From Erythrobacter sp. SD-21 (GTDB taxonomy: Bacteria > Pseudomonadota > Alphaproteobacteria > Sphingomonadales > Sphingomonadaceae), in assembly GCF_000181515.1 (NCBI RefSeq), contig NZ_ABCG01000005.1:62001-126000 (forward strand): a DNA stretch of 64,000 nucleotides. The letters run 5' to 3'. The notes under the pieces are model-generated. The model saw only the letters and a program-made list of their open reading frames with translations, had not been told where the DNA came from and searched no databases. Both the position numbers and the translations under genes were made by a program. Shown here piece by piece: positions 1-8,471 of the stretch (its first letter is position 1; each line of letters begins with the position of its first letter).

Positions 1-1123
1 GCACTCCGGGTGTGCCGCGGACATCGGCGAGGATCGCACCGAAGGCCGCCGCATCGGGCGAGGCGAACTGGACCGTGTAGAGCGCGACCGAGCCCTCCGG
101 CGGCGGGCGGTTGATCGGCGCGGCGCTGATCGCCCCGTCGCTCTCCGCCGTGGGCGCAAGCGTGGTCTGTTCGCGCTGTTCGTCCTGCGCAAGGAGCCGG
201 CGGCCGAGGTCGACAAGCCGCTGTATCGCGGGATTGAGTTCGCCGGTTTTCACATTGAGCGTGGGATCGGGCTGGATCGTGCCATCGGCCAGGGCGACCT
301 GGAAGGTGGCGTCGAACCGGCGAACCGCCCGTTCGAGCATGTCCGGCAATTCCTCGGGGTTCTCGGCCCTCAAGGTGAAGCTGGCGAGGAATTCGCTGTC
401 CGGTCCGTGGCGCGCGGTGAAGGTGCCTTCGATAGGTCCGCCGGGATAGGTGTAGCGCAGGTTCGCGATGGGAACGAGGACATCGGCGGCGCCGAATTCG
501 TCGAGGATGTTGTTCCACCATACGCGGCTGCGGCGGGTGGTCTGTCCGAAGGTCAGCAGCAGCGATTCGCCGCCCGATCCTTGCGGGCGGACATAGTTTA
601 CGCGGCTCTGCCCGGCCTGGAACTCGGCCCAGGCGCGCTGCCAGGGGTTGCGCTGCTCGTACATGAGCTGCGTCCCGCCCGCGACGGTGACGGGCAGCAC
701 CAGCATGGGCGCGCTGCGCATGGCGCGGCCCCCATCGCCTAGGAACGGGGCCGCGCGCTGGCGGTCGAAAATCACGCCGAGAGTGGCGACATAGCGCTTG
801 GGGCCCAGCCGTTCGCGCTGGACCACGATGGCCGAGACGAGGCCGGCAATCCGCGAGGCGGGTAGGTCCGGTCCGTCGAGCTTTTCCCAAGCCTTCACTT
901 GCGCTTCGGCCCAGGCTTCCTCCCGAGCTTCCACGCCGCTGTCGGCTCGAACGTCGACCTCGATGTCGGAAACCTGGATGTCGCGCGAGGCGGCAACGGC
1001 GGCGATCCCGCGATCCCCGCCCACTTGCGCGTTCGCCAGCCAGCCCGCTCCGCCGGCCAGTGCGAGGCCGGAAGCGAAAAGGGCGATACGCGAGCGCCGG
1101 GAAAGGGAGGAAAGGGTCCGCAT
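1..1123 (-). CDS. Exported protein of unknown function, DUF2066-like, partial
   Basis: The minus-strand frame is open from an ATG at 1123 to the window edge, giving 374 codons with no stop, so the C-terminus is missing. Residues 1-33 look like a signal peptide: a basic start ([13 protein letters not shown]) followed by a hydrophobic stretch. The rest is soluble and rich in charged residues. I see no catalytic motif. The gene is divergent from purM, and DUF2066 proteins are known next to purM in other proteobacteria, which is why I suggest that family. The family call is an inference from length, export signal and context, not from a recognised motif. Confidence 0.5.
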   Translation of the reverse strand, partial: MRTLSSLSRRSRIALFASGLALAGGAGWLANAQVGGDRGIAAVAASRDIQVSDIEVDVRADSGVEAREEAWAEAQVKAWEKLDGPDLPASRIAGLVSAIVVQRERLGPKRYVATLGVIFDRQRAAPFLGDGGRAMRSAPMLVLPVTVAGGTQLMYEQRNPWQRAWAEFQAGQSRVNYVRPQGSGGESLLLTFGQTTRRSRVWWNNILDEFGAADVLVPIANLRYTYPGGPIEGTFTARHGPDSEFLASFTLRAENPEELPDMLERAVRRFDATFQVALADGTIQPDPTLNVKTGELNPAIQRLVDLGRRLLAQDEQREQTTLAPTAESDGAISAAPINRPPPEGSVALYTVQFASPDAAAFGAILADVRGTPGV

Positions 1124-1214
1124 GGGGGTGTTCGAGCCGCCTTTTGCCCAAAGCATTCGGGAAATCCAAGCAGGAATACTGGATATTGCGGTGGAATTGC
1201 GCGAAAGGCGGCGG

Positions 1215-2312
1215 ATGAGCAGCGACACGCCTTCCTACACCTACGAACAGGCCGGGGTTTCGATCGACGCAGGCAACGCCCTCGTCAAGGCGATCGGACC
1301 GCTGGTAAAAGCCACCATGCGCCCCGGCGCGGACGGGGAAATCGGCGGTTTCGGCGGGTTCTTCGATCCCCGTGCCGCGGGTTACAAGGATCCGCTGCTG
1401 GTTGCTGGCAACGACGGAGTCGGCACCAAGCTGAAGCTCGCCATCGATACCGACCGGCACGACACGGTGGGAATCGACCTTGTCGCCATGTGCGTGAACG
1501 ACCTCATCGTTCAGGGCGCGGAACCACTGTTCTTCCTCGATTATTTCGCGACCGGCAAGCTGGAGAACGGCGTCGCCGAGCGCGTGATCGCCGGCATTGC
1601 AGAGGGCTGCAAGCAGGCTGGCTGCGCACTGATCGGCGGCGAGACGGCGGAAATGCCGGGCATGTACGCCAGCGGCGACTACGATTTGGCCGGCTTCTGC
1701 GTCGGCGCGGTGGAGCGCGGCGAACAGCTGACCGGCGAGCGCGTTGCCCCCGGCCTCGTGCTGCTGGGCCTCGCCAGTTCGGGCGTGCATTCGAACGGTT
1801 TCTCACTGGTCCGCCGCCTGGCTGCGGACAAGGGCTGGAAGCTCGACCGCCCCGCCCTGTTCGACCAGGATCGCCTGCTGGTGGAGACACTGCTGGAGCC
1901 GACGCGCATCTATGTAAAGACGCTGCTGCCGCTGGTCCGCGATGGCCTGATCGACGCCATGGCCCATATCACCGGCGGCGGCCTGCTCGAAAACATCCCG
2001 CGTGTCCTGCCCACAGGCGCGCACGCCGAGGTGGAGGCGGACGGCTGGGAGCAGCCCGGGCTGATGGCGTTCCTGCAGGCGCAGGGCAATATCGAGCCAG
2101 CCGAAATGGCCCGCACCTTCAATTGCGGTGTCGGCATGGTGCTCGCGGTCGATCCGTCGAAGGCCGAGCTGGTCCGCAGCCGCCTGGAAGACGCTGGCGA
2201 GCAAGTGCTCGCCGTCGGTCGCATCGTCGAAGGCGAAAAGGGCTGCACCGTGCGCGGTTCGCAGGGCACCTGGTCTTCCAAATCCGGCTGGGAGGCGGTC
2301 CACCTTGGCTGA
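1215..2312 (+). CDS. purM: Phosphoribosylformylglycinamidine cyclo-ligase
   Basis: PurM closes the imidazole ring of AIR from FGAM using ATP, the fifth step of purine synthesis, in the cytoplasm. The 365-residue product has the family's usual length. Visible motifs include GFGGFFD, the DGVGTKLK phosphate-binding segment, [28 protein letters not shown] and [16 protein letters not shown], in the usual order. I chose the ATG at 1215 because the protein then begins [15 protein letters not shown], as PurM proteins do, and AAAGG lies upstream. An open frame runs further upstream but reads antisense through the neighbouring gene. The stop overlaps the TTG start of purN by 8 bases, so the two are probably translationally coupled. 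Confidence 0.97.
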   Translation: MSSDTPSYTYEQAGVSIDAGNALVKAIGPLVKATMRPGADGEIGGFGGFFDPRAAGYKDPLLVAGNDGVGTKLKLAIDTDRHDTVGIDLVAMCVNDLIVQGAEPLFFLDYFATGKLENGVAERVIAGIAEGCKQAGCALIGGETAEMPGMYASGDYDLAGFCVGAVERGEQLTGERVAPGLVLLGLASSGVHSNGFSLVRRLAADKGWKLDRPALFDQDRLLVETLLEPTRIYVKTLLPLVRDGLIDAMAHITGGGLLENIPRVLPTGAHAEVEADGWEQPGLMAFLQAQGNIEPAEMARTFNCGVGMVLAVDPSKAELVRSRLEDAGEQVLAVGRIVEGEKGCTVRGSQGTWSSKSGWEAVHLG

Positions 2313-3270
2313 CAAGGCGAAGGTCGCGATTTTCCTTTCCGGGCGTGGCAGCAACATGGCCGCGCTGCTCTACGCCTCGCGCTTGCCCGACGCCGCCTAC
2401 GAGGTGGTTCTGGTGGCCGCCAACGATCCCGAGGCCGAGGGTCTGGCCCTCGCCGTGGCCGAAGGCGTCGCAACCTTCGCGCGCTCGCACAAGGGCATGA
2501 CCCGCGCCGATCATGATGCGGCGATGGGACGGGCCGCGCGTGATGCGGGGGCCGACTACATCGTGCTTGCCGGATACATGCGTATCCTGACCGACGCGTT
2601 CGCCGCGAGTTGGGAAGGCCGGATGCTTAACATCCATCCCTCGCTGCTGCCGAAATACCCCGGTCTCGACACCCACCAGCGCGCAATCGACGCAGGCGAC
2701 AGCCATGGCGGCGTCTCGGTTCATCTCGTCACGCCCGAACTCGACGCGGGTGAGGTGCTGGGACAGATGCAGGTCGCCATCCGCAAGGGCGAGACGGCCG
2801 ACAGCCTTGCCGAACGCGTGCGCTATGCCGAGCACCAGCTCTACCCGCGCGTGGTCAACGACTATCTCTGCCGCGAGAACGACCCGGCCTTCTTGCTCGA
2901 AAAGGTCCGCGAACTGGCGCTCGCCCTGCCCCAAAGCCACGAGCGCGAGAGCCACGGTTCGCCCGGATGGCGTGCGGGCAGCGAGAAATCGGGCAAGTAT
3001 TTCGCCTATTTCAATGACCAGCACCACGGCAGCGAGCATATCGCCGTGCTGGTCAAGGCAGGAAGCATAGACGAATTGTTCGACCTCGTCGAAGCGCAGC
3101 CGCAGGCCTATTTCAAACCGGCTTATTACGGGGCAAGCGGATGGCTGGGTGTCATCCTCAATCGCCCGGGTCTCGACTGGGACCATGTCGCCGACTGGCT
3201 CAAGCGCAGCTGGCGCAGCGTGGCGCCGAAAAGCGCGACAAAATTGATCGACGCAGCGGAGCAATTCTGA
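2305..3270 (+). CDS. purN: GAR formyltransferase fused to a YjbR/MmcQ-like domain
   Basis: Residues 1 to about 205 are glycinamide ribonucleotide formyltransferase, which adds the first formyl group in purine synthesis using 10-formyl-THF. The N-terminal SGRGSN loop and the catalytic Asn109, His111 and Asp147 (in [16 protein letters not shown] and [12 protein letters not shown]) are present. About 115 further residues follow, resembling the MmcQ/YjbR (DUF419) fold: a HGSPGWRAG motif, [10 protein letters not shown], then [13 protein letters not shown] and VADWLKRSW. Ordinary PurN is near 190-215 residues, so this 321-residue protein is a fusion. The start is TTG at 2305, the only start that fits the conserved N-terminus, with GGGAGG about 9 bases upstream. 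It overlaps purM. Confidence 0.93.
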   Translation: MADKAKVAIFLSGRGSNMAALLYASRLPDAAYEVVLVAANDPEAEGLALAVAEGVATFARSHKGMTRADHDAAMGRAARDAGADYIVLAGYMRILTDAFAASWEGRMLNIHPSLLPKYPGLDTHQRAIDAGDSHGGVSVHLVTPELDAGEVLGQMQVAIRKGETADSLAERVRYAEHQLYPRVVNDYLCRENDPAFLLEKVRELALALPQSHERESHGSPGWRAGSEKSGKYFAYFNDQHHGSEHIAVLVKAGSIDELFDLVEAQPQAYFKPAYYGASGWLGVILNRPGLDWDHVADWLKRSWRSVAPKSATKLIDAAEQF

Positions 3271-3476
3271 TGCGCCGCCTCACGCCCTATATCTTCTTCC
3301 TTTTGGCGATTATCGCTTTCGCCATGATCGCGCTGGAGCCCGACGACAGCTGGCAGACCGAAGAGGTCGATATGCTCGACGCCGTGCTGATAACCGCGGG
3401 CGTGCTGATCGGCGCGCACCTGCTGCGAATGATCGGCACCCGCCTGTTCGATCGCTGGAAGTCGCGCGACGAATGA
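3270..3476 (+). CDS. Small two-helix membrane protein
   Basis: This 68-residue protein begins on the last base of the purN stop (TGATG overlap). Two hydrophobic segments are visible, roughly residues 5-21 (PYIFFLLAIIAFAMIAL) and 36-52 (MLDAVLITAGVLIGAHLL), joined by an acidic loop and ending in a basic, charged tail. That suggests an inner-membrane hairpin. I do not recognise a family. Its position between purN and a sulfotransferase gene, with overlaps on both sides, says it is co-transcribed with the purine genes. Its role is unknown. Confidence 0.8.
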   Translation: MRRLTPYIFFLLAIIAFAMIALEPDDSWQTEEVDMLDAVLITAGVLIGAHLLRMIGTRLFDRWKSRDE

Positions 3477-4663
3477 CGCCGCCCCGCCCGCACCCCTTCA
3501 CGCGTTCGCGCCTCGCCGCACGGCTGGACTGGCTGGTCGCCATGGTCTGGGAAATGGGCTGGGACGAGAAGCCCGCGCTCGAGCCGGAATATCTCTGGAA
3601 GGTCGGGAGCAAGGGCTTCAGCGAGGCCGACGAGGTTTCGATCCGCAGCGACGAGGATGTTGCCGATTTTCGCCTGCGGCTGGATCACCTGTGCCGGTCT
3701 CTGCGCGACGAAGCGCGGCTCAACGCGCTCGGTCACACCATGGCTTATGGACAGATCACCTCGGCTATCCGCAAACGCCATGCGCTGGGGCGGCTATGGC
3801 GCGAAAAGCCCGAACTGGCAGAGACGCCGATTGCCCCGCCGCTCATCGTGCTGGGGCAGATGCGCAGCGGCACGACGCGGGTCCAGCGCCTGTTTGCTGC
3901 CGATCCTCAGTTCAGCGGCACGCGGTTTTGCAACAGCCAGTACCCTGTCCCCGAAAGCCCCGACCTGCGACCGTTCAAGGCGCACGCCGCGCTTGCCGTT
4001 GCGCACCGCGTCAATCCCTGGCTGGAGACCATGCACCCCATTGGCGCAACGCGCACCGACGAGGAAATCGGGTGGCTGGCAGCCGCGCTGTCGCCCGTGG
4101 CTTTCGAGGCGCAATGGCGCATTCCATCCTTCGTGCGGTTCAGCGAGGCCCGCGAAGCTTCGCCCATCTATCGCGAATTCGCCCGGATCCTGCGCACCGA
4201 CGCTGCGACAATGGGGAACGCCGCCCGTCCGCGCGTTCTCAAATGTCCGCAATTTGCCGAGGACATGTCGGCGCTAATGGCGGCATGTCCCGAGGCTAGG
4301 ATTGTACGCTGTCTGCGCGACAAAAACTCGACGCTGGCCAGCAGCGTTTCGATGGTCGCAAGCCAGATGGCCTTCCAGTGCCGGGGCTTGCAGTTTGACG
4401 AACTGGAGGAGGAATGGGCACGCAAGCACCGATTGCGCGAACAGCGGATGCAGAGCTTCCGATCGAACAGTGAAGCGACAACAAGCGCGATCGCCTTTGC
4501 CGATCTGAACAGCGATCCGATCGCCGCGCTGCAGAGAGCCTATAGCGAGCTCGGATACGATTTTACGGCCCAAAGCCGCGGGGCCGCCGGGGCGGAGCTG
4601 GAGATTGCGCGCGAGGACCGCCACGTCGCCCATCGGCAACAGGTGGAAAGCTTCGCGACCTGA
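3473..4663 (+). CDS. Sulfotransferase family protein
   Basis: The 396-residue product carries a 5'-phosphosulfate-binding loop near residue 130, LGQMRSGTTRVQRLF, which matches the PAPS-dependent sulfotransferase signature (PxRSGTT type). A second conserved stretch, RIVRCLRDKNSTLASSV near residue 280, fits the 3'-phosphate-binding Arg/Ser region. Such enzymes move sulfate from PAPS to an alcohol or amine. The acceptor cannot be read from the sequence. The ATG at 3473 overlaps the previous stop (ATGA), so it is the last gene of the purM-purN operon. A link between sulfation and purine synthesis is not obvious. Confidence 0.82.
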   Translation: MTPPRPHPFTRSRLAARLDWLVAMVWEMGWDEKPALEPEYLWKVGSKGFSEADEVSIRSDEDVADFRLRLDHLCRSLRDEARLNALGHTMAYGQITSAIRKRHALGRLWREKPELAETPIAPPLIVLGQMRSGTTRVQRLFAADPQFSGTRFCNSQYPVPESPDLRPFKAHAALAVAHRVNPWLETMHPIGATRTDEEIGWLAAALSPVAFEAQWRIPSFVRFSEAREASPIYREFARILRTDAATMGNAARPRVLKCPQFAEDMSALMAACPEARIVRCLRDKNSTLASSVSMVASQMAFQCRGLQFDELEEEWARKHRLREQRMQSFRSNSEATTSAIAFADLNSDPIAALQRAYSELGYDFTAQSRGAAGAELEIAREDRHVAHRQQVESFAT

Positions 4664-4666
4664 CGG

Positions 4667-5083
4667 CTAATAGTTGGCGAAATGCGCTGCGAACTTGGGC
4701 AGCGTCATGCGATTATCGGCACGGGTGACGTCGATGCGCACGATCTTGTCGCCGGAAAAGCCCACGCGCCACATTGCGGGCCCGGCCACGTCGGCGTTGC
4801 GGCTTTCGTAACGTCCGCTGACCAGGACGGCATCTTCGAAGTGATGCATTGTCTCGATCACCAGCTTGCGATCGGGAATGCGGCGCGAAAGCTCGCGTTC
4901 GCTCGACAGCATCCAATCGCGTCCCGAGAACTGGCGCGTGTTCACATCGGCGATCACGATGTCTTCGGACACGATCTCTTGCAGCCGCGCATAAGCGCGT
5001 TCGTTGAGACAGGAAGCGAGATCGCGAATTAGCTTTTCGCGCGAAGCCTTCCCTCCCCTGAAGCGGAAGATGCCCGACAGCAT
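4667..5083 (-). CDS. NTF2-like (SnoaL-type) protein of unknown function
   Basis: The 138-residue product has the size and pattern of a nuclear-transport-factor-2-like fold. It has N-terminal helices (LIRDLASCLNERAYARLQEIV), a strand with an acidic start (SEDIVIADVN), then a curved sheet ending MWRVGFSGDKIVRIDVTRAD. Members act as isomerases, dehydratases or small-ligand binders, and no catalytic residues identify this one. The only usable ATG sits at 5083, directly at the foot of a strong hairpin, and I see no Shine-Dalgarno sequence in front of it. It ends 3 bases beyond the sulfotransferase stop, tail to tail. Confidence 0.65.
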   Translation of the reverse strand: MLSGIFRFRGGKASREKLIRDLASCLNERAYARLQEIVSEDIVIADVNTRQFSGRDWMLSSERELSRRIPDRKLVIETMHHFEDAVLVSGRYESRNADVAGPAMWRVGFSGDKIVRIDVTRADNRMTLPKFAAHFANY

Positions 5084-5116
5084 AATGGGCGCATCCTAAC
5101 GCAGGATACGCCCATT
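5084..5116 (-). promoter_or_regulatory. Long hairpin between ndk and the NTF2-like start codon
   Basis: An 8-base arm (AATGGGCG at 5084-5091) pairs exactly with CGCCCATT at 5109-5116. Inside it ATCCT pairs with AGGAT around the loop AACGC. On the minus strand the hairpin lies downstream of ndk and its last base touches the ATG of the NTF2-like gene. It has no T tract, so it may be an RNA processing or protective structure for ndk, or a translational block for the next gene. Confidence 0.6.
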
Positions 5117-5174
5117 ACCTAGCAAGTTTACCTTTTGCGCAAACCAATGTCGCGAAAGGGCTGTCTCGTGTCGA

Positions 5175-5597
5175 TTAGCCGACGATTTCGTTCTCGTCGA
5201 AGAAGAAGTCGATCTCGATCTTGGCGTTTTCGTCGCTGTCCGAACCGTGGACCGAGTTGGCTTCGATCGACTCGGCATAGGTCTTGCGGATGGTGCCTTC
5301 GTCGGCATCGGCCGGGTTGGTGGCGCCCATCACGTCACGGTTGCGCTTCACGGCGTCTTCGCCCTCGAGGACCTGCACGACGACCGGACCCGAAATCATG
5401 AAGTCGACCAGTTCGCCGAAGAAGGGACGTTCCTTGTGGACCGCGTAGAACCCCTCGGCCTGCTCGCGGGTCATGTGGATGCGCTTCGAAGCGACGACGC
5501 GTAGGCCGGCGTCTTCGAGCATCTTGGTGACGGCACCGGTAAGGTTGCGGCGCGTGGCATCGGGCTTGATGATCGAGAAGGTGCGGGTAACCGCCAT
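5175..5597 (-). CDS. ndk: Nucleoside diphosphate kinase
   Basis: Ndk moves the gamma phosphate of ATP onto other nucleoside diphosphates, balancing NTP and dNTP pools. The 140-residue protein has the standard length. It begins [14 protein letters not shown], with the KPD lysine, has the RNVMG-equivalent [12 protein letters not shown] segment, and carries the phospho-histidine site in NSVHGSDS near residue 117. A good ribosome site (AAGGAA) lies about 9 bases upstream of the ATG. The C-terminal tail [11 protein letters not shown] is typical of alphaproteobacteria. Confidence 0.97.
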   Translation of the reverse strand: MAVTRTFSIIKPDATRRNLTGAVTKMLEDAGLRVVASKRIHMTREQAEGFYAVHKERPFFGELVDFMISGPVVVQVLEGEDAVKRNRDVMGATNPADADEGTIRKTYAESIEANSVHGSDSDENAKIEIDFFFDENEIVG

Positions 5598-5640
5598 GAT
5601 CTGTGTTCCTTGCGAAGAATTTTATGGGGAGAGAGTTCTC

Positions 5641-5668
5641 GCGCGCGCCCCTAGCGTCGCGCGCGCGC
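5641..5668 (-). repeat. Alternating GC hairpin
   Basis: GCGCGCGC at 5641-5648 can pair with the GC run at 5659-5668 around a short loop. It lies between the lipoprotein stop (5680) and the ndk start. It may end or slow the upstream minus-strand transcript, but there is no T tract, and alternating GC DNA could also form Z-DNA. Confidence 0.4.
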
Positions 5669-5679
5669 AGGAGCAAGGA

Positions 5680-6201
5680 TTAGTCGAATCCGCTGGCGAC
5701 GGAGATCTGGCCTTGCGTCTCCTCGCCGACACGGGTGACCTGGAGCGCGAAACTGGCCCCGCCCCGGGCGTTTTCGCCGCCCAGCGTGGTGGTCTGGCCG
5801 CCGCTCACTTCGATCTCGGGATCGATACCGGCTTCCTCGGCCTGCGCGCGGTAGAAGGCCACCACCTTCTCACGCGCATCGGGCGTCGTGAATTCGATCG
5901 TGACGAAGAGGTTCTCGCCCTGCTCGACGCGCGTGGTGTTGGTGACCTTTGCGCCCGGATAGCCGGTGAACGGCGCCGGATAACGCGCCTCGACCTTTTC
6001 GCCCGCGCGCATGGTGGTGGTGAGCCCGGTTGTGTCGGTATGCGTTGCGCGTATCTCGCCGGTTTCGGGATCGATGTCGTAGGAGCCGGCAGGATCGGCT
6101 TCATCCCGCGTCACTGCCGCGCTTCCATCCCCCTCGCTCTCCTTGCTGCAGGCGGAGAGAAGGGGGGCGGTGAGACAGAGGGCAAGCAGGGACAATCGCA
6201 T
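5680..6201 (-). CDS. Lipoprotein of unknown function
   Basis: The 173-residue product starts with a signal peptide and lipobox (MRLSLLALCLTAPLLSAC), so Cys18 is the predicted lipidated residue and the protein should sit in the envelope facing the periplasm. The mature part is acidic and holds ARYPAPFTGYPGAKVTN, followed by a region that looks like two strand-helix repeats. I do not recognise a family. I chose the ATG at 6201. A TTG two codons earlier is possible but adds nothing to the signal. It lies between holC and ndk, same strand. Confidence 0.8.
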   Translation of the reverse strand: MRLSLLALCLTAPLLSACSKESEGDGSAAVTRDEADPAGSYDIDPETGEIRATHTDTTGLTTTMRAGEKVEARYPAPFTGYPGAKVTNTTRVEQGENLFVTIEFTTPDAREKVVAFYRAQAEEAGIDPEIEVSGGQTTTLGGENARGGASFALQVTRVGEETQGQISVASGFD

Positions 6202-6240
6202 GCCCAACCGACGGGCGAACGCGGTCCAAGTTCCTGAAAT

Positions 6241-6681
6241 TCAGCGTCCTTCGCGCCAGCCGCCCTCAGGGGTCTGCTTGAAGATGCGGTTGTCGATATC
6301 CTCGCGTGCGGCAAGCTCGCGCCAAAGCCCGCGTGCGGCCTCGGTCGCCTCGGCGTCGAACAACAGCATGGTGCGATCGAATCCCGAAGCATCCTCGCGC
6401 CACTGGCCGTCGGCGAGAATGGCCATGCGCGCTTCGTTGGGTGCCGCGCAGGTCTCGGCAATGAGGATGGGCTGCCGCGCTGCGTGCGGACCGTCGGCCG
6501 GGCCATTGGCGAGGAAGCTGCCCCCGCCCTGCTCCCACAGGGTCTTGGAGATGTGTTCGCGCAGCCTCTCGTCCGCGGCGACTACTACCAGCCGCTCTCC
6601 GGCCTGGAGAACCTTGCGCGCCAGTTTCGCCACGGTGACATCGACCGGGTCATTGCTCAGTTGGTAGAAGTCGACGCGCAT
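6241..6681 (-). CDS. holC: DNA polymerase III chi subunit
   Basis: HolC (chi) links the replication clamp loader to single-strand-binding protein. The 146-residue product begins MRVDFYQLSND and contains the ERLVVVAADERL and LWEQGGGSFLANG segments expected of chi, with an LLFDAEATEAARG stretch in the second half. The gene sits downstream of pepA, the same pairing as pepA-holC in enterobacteria, though here a DUF2256 gene and a repeat lie between them. Its ribosome site (AGGA, 8 bases upstream) is supplied by the end of a duplicated 25-base repeat. Confidence 0.92.
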   Translation of the reverse strand: MRVDFYQLSNDPVDVTVAKLARKVLQAGERLVVVAADERLREHISKTLWEQGGGSFLANGPADGPHAARQPILIAETCAAPNEARMAILADGQWREDASGFDRTMLLFDAEATEAARGLWRELAAREDIDNRIFKQTPEGGWREGR

Positions 6682-6686
6682 TGTGT

Positions 6687-6742
6687 TGTCCTACCGCTTC
6701 GCTGCTTGAGGACGTGCTGTCCTACCGCTTCGCTGCTTGAGG
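6687..6742. repeat. Two direct copies of a 25-base repeat
   Basis: Copies at 6687-6711 and 6718-6742 are identical over 25 bases, with a 31-base period and a 6-base spacer. They fill nearly the whole gap between the DUF2256 stop and the holC start. On the minus strand each copy ends in GGTAGGACA, so each carries a possible Shine-Dalgarno core. I cannot tell whether this is a local duplication or a dispersed repeat family. Confidence 0.9.
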
Positions 6743-6746
6743 CCGC

Positions 6747-6899
6747 TTACCCCTCACCGGACTTATTCCGCCGGCACCGTTCGGAGCAATAGCGGACATT
6801 GTCCCAGTCCCGCGCCCATTTCTTGCGCCAGGCGAAGCTGAGGCCACACGTAGCGCAGACCTTAGTCGGAAGGTCTGCCTTGCGCCTCATCTTCGCCAT
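6747..6899 (-). CDS. DUF2256 zinc-binding protein
   Basis: This 50-residue protein fits the DUF2256 family. It has four cysteines in two pairs, CATCG near residues 17-20 and CSERC near residues 38-42, separated by [11 protein letters not shown] and an Arg-Tyr, with a basic C-terminus. The layout suggests a small zinc ribbon that could bind nucleic acid or protein, and the family has no firm function. The ATG at 6899 lies 14 bases after the pepA stop, so it is probably read with pepA and holC. Confidence 0.85.
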   Translation of the reverse strand: MAKMRRKADLPTKVCATCGLSFAWRKKWARDWDNVRYCSERCRRNKSGEG

Positions 6900-6913
6900 G
6901 ACGGTGTCATCGG

Positions 6914-8371
6914 TCAGCCTTCGGCCGTGTCGGAGATGAGGCGGTCGATCAGGCGCACACCGTAACCCGTGGCGCCCTTGCCCCAGGTGCGGCCCGGCTT
7001 GTCCGACCAGGCCATCCCGGCAATGTCGACATGCGCCCAGGGCGTGCCGTCGGCAATGAAGCGCTGGAGGAACTGGGCCGCGGTGATCGAGCCGGCCGCC
7101 TTGCCGCCGATGTTCTTCATGTCGGCGATGGGGCTGTCGATCAGCTTGTCGTAAGCCTTGCCGATCGGCATGCGCCACACTTTGTCACCCACCGCCTCGC
7201 CCGCGTCGGCAAGGTCCTTGGAAAGCTGGTCGTCGTTGGAGAACATGCCAGCATATTCATGGCCGAGCGCGATGATGATCGCGCCGGTCAGCGTGGCGAA
7301 GTCGACGATGCGCTTGGGCTGGAATTCTTCCTGCGTCCAGTGAAGCGCATCGGCGAGGACGAGGCGGCCTTCGGCATCGGTGTTGAGGATTTCGATGGTC
7401 TGGCCGCTCATGGACGTGACCACGTCGCCAGGACGCTGCGCGTTGCCGTCGGGCATGTTCTCGACGAGACCCATAACGCCCACGACATTGGCCTTAGCCT
7501 TGCGTTTCACCAGCGCGAGCATGCCGCCAGCCACAGCGCCGGCGCCGCCCATGTCCCACTTCATGTCTTCCATGCCGGGCCCCGGCTTGATCGAGATACC
7601 GCCGGTGTCGAAGGTCACCCCCTTGCCCACGAAAGCGGTCGGCGCTTCGCTGCCACCACCGTTCCAGCGGATGGCTAGGATGCGCGATTCGCGCGACGAA
7701 CCCTGGCCGACGCCGAGCAGCGAGCCCATGCCGAGCTTTTCCATTTCGGCTTCGTCGAGCACGATCAGTTCGGCGCCCGTATCCTCGAAGCGCTCCTTGC
7801 AGCGCGCCACGAAGCTTTCGGGATAGATGATGTTGGCCGGTTCAGTGATCAGTTCGCGGGTGAACTCCACGCCCTCGGAAAGGGCGGCGGTATCGGCCCA
7901 CGCGCCTTCGATACCTTCGGGCGCGCCGACGACGGTGACGCTTTCGAGCGTGACCTTCTGCTCGTCCTTCATCTTCGTGCGATAGATGTCGTAGCGCCAG
8001 TTGCGCAGGCGCAGGCCGAGCAGGACGTGGCTGGCTTCTTCTGCCGAAAGCCCGCTTTCGCTGAGGTCGAGGACCATGTCCTTGTCGCCGGTCGACTGGA
8101 ACTTGCCCGCCAGCGCTGCGCCCGCCTTCTCGAGATTGGCGAGACGCGCCTCGTCCGACTTGTCGCCCGCACCCGCGATGGCGAGGCGCGCGACCTGGCC
8201 GCCGTCCTCGACGAAGCCGTCAAAGGTCTGGCTGGCGTTGCCCTTGAAGCGCGCGGCCTCCGCGCCAGCTCGAATGGCGGCGTTGGTGGCGGCAGGAAGC
8301 TTGCCCTTGTCGACCACATGCGCAATGAGACGCGCGCCTTGCGGACGGGACTGGCTGAACTGGATGTGCAT
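6914..8371 (-). CDS. pepA: Leucyl aminopeptidase (M17)
   Basis: PepA removes N-terminal residues from peptides with two metal ions in the cytoplasm. The 485-residue product has a variable N-terminal half and the M17 catalytic half. Visible are the metal and catalytic segments [38 protein letters not shown] and the signature [14 protein letters not shown]. The ATG at 8371 is preceded by GGGAGAATCC, a good ribosome site. A longer open frame upstream overlaps the divergent lptD and is not needed. In E. coli, PepA also binds DNA in Xer recombination and carAB control. I cannot say whether that holds here. Confidence 0.95.
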   Translation of the reverse strand: MHIQFSQSRPQGARLIAHVVDKGKLPAATNAAIRAGAEAARFKGNASQTFDGFVEDGGQVARLAIAGAGDKSDEARLANLEKAGAALAGKFQSTGDKDMVLDLSESGLSAEEASHVLLGLRLRNWRYDIYRTKMKDEQKVTLESVTVVGAPEGIEGAWADTAALSEGVEFTRELITEPANIIYPESFVARCKERFEDTGAELIVLDEAEMEKLGMGSLLGVGQGSSRESRILAIRWNGGGSEAPTAFVGKGVTFDTGGISIKPGPGMEDMKWDMGGAGAVAGGMLALVKRKAKANVVGVMGLVENMPDGNAQRPGDVVTSMSGQTIEILNTDAEGRLVLADALHWTQEEFQPKRIVDFATLTGAIIIALGHEYAGMFSNDDQLSKDLADAGEAVGDKVWRMPIGKAYDKLIDSPIADMKNIGGKAAGSITAAQFLQRFIADGTPWAHVDIAGMAWSDKPGRTWGKGATGYGVRLIDRLISDTAEG

Positions 8372-8471
8372 GGATTCTCCCGGATTCTTCGATGAGCGGG
8401 ACCTGCCCAAATCGTGGGCAGCCCGGATGAACGCGATTGCGATTAGGCGTGGCCGGTGCGATAGGCAAGCC

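Noticed and set aside
899-2500. A long plus-strand frame of 533 codons across purM
   Set aside because: It is rich in Arg/Ala/Pro with no motifs, and runs out of frame through purM and purN.
5641-5668. Z-DNA or regulatory element in the GC run
   Set aside because: It can be explained by high GC content; no other signal supports a function.
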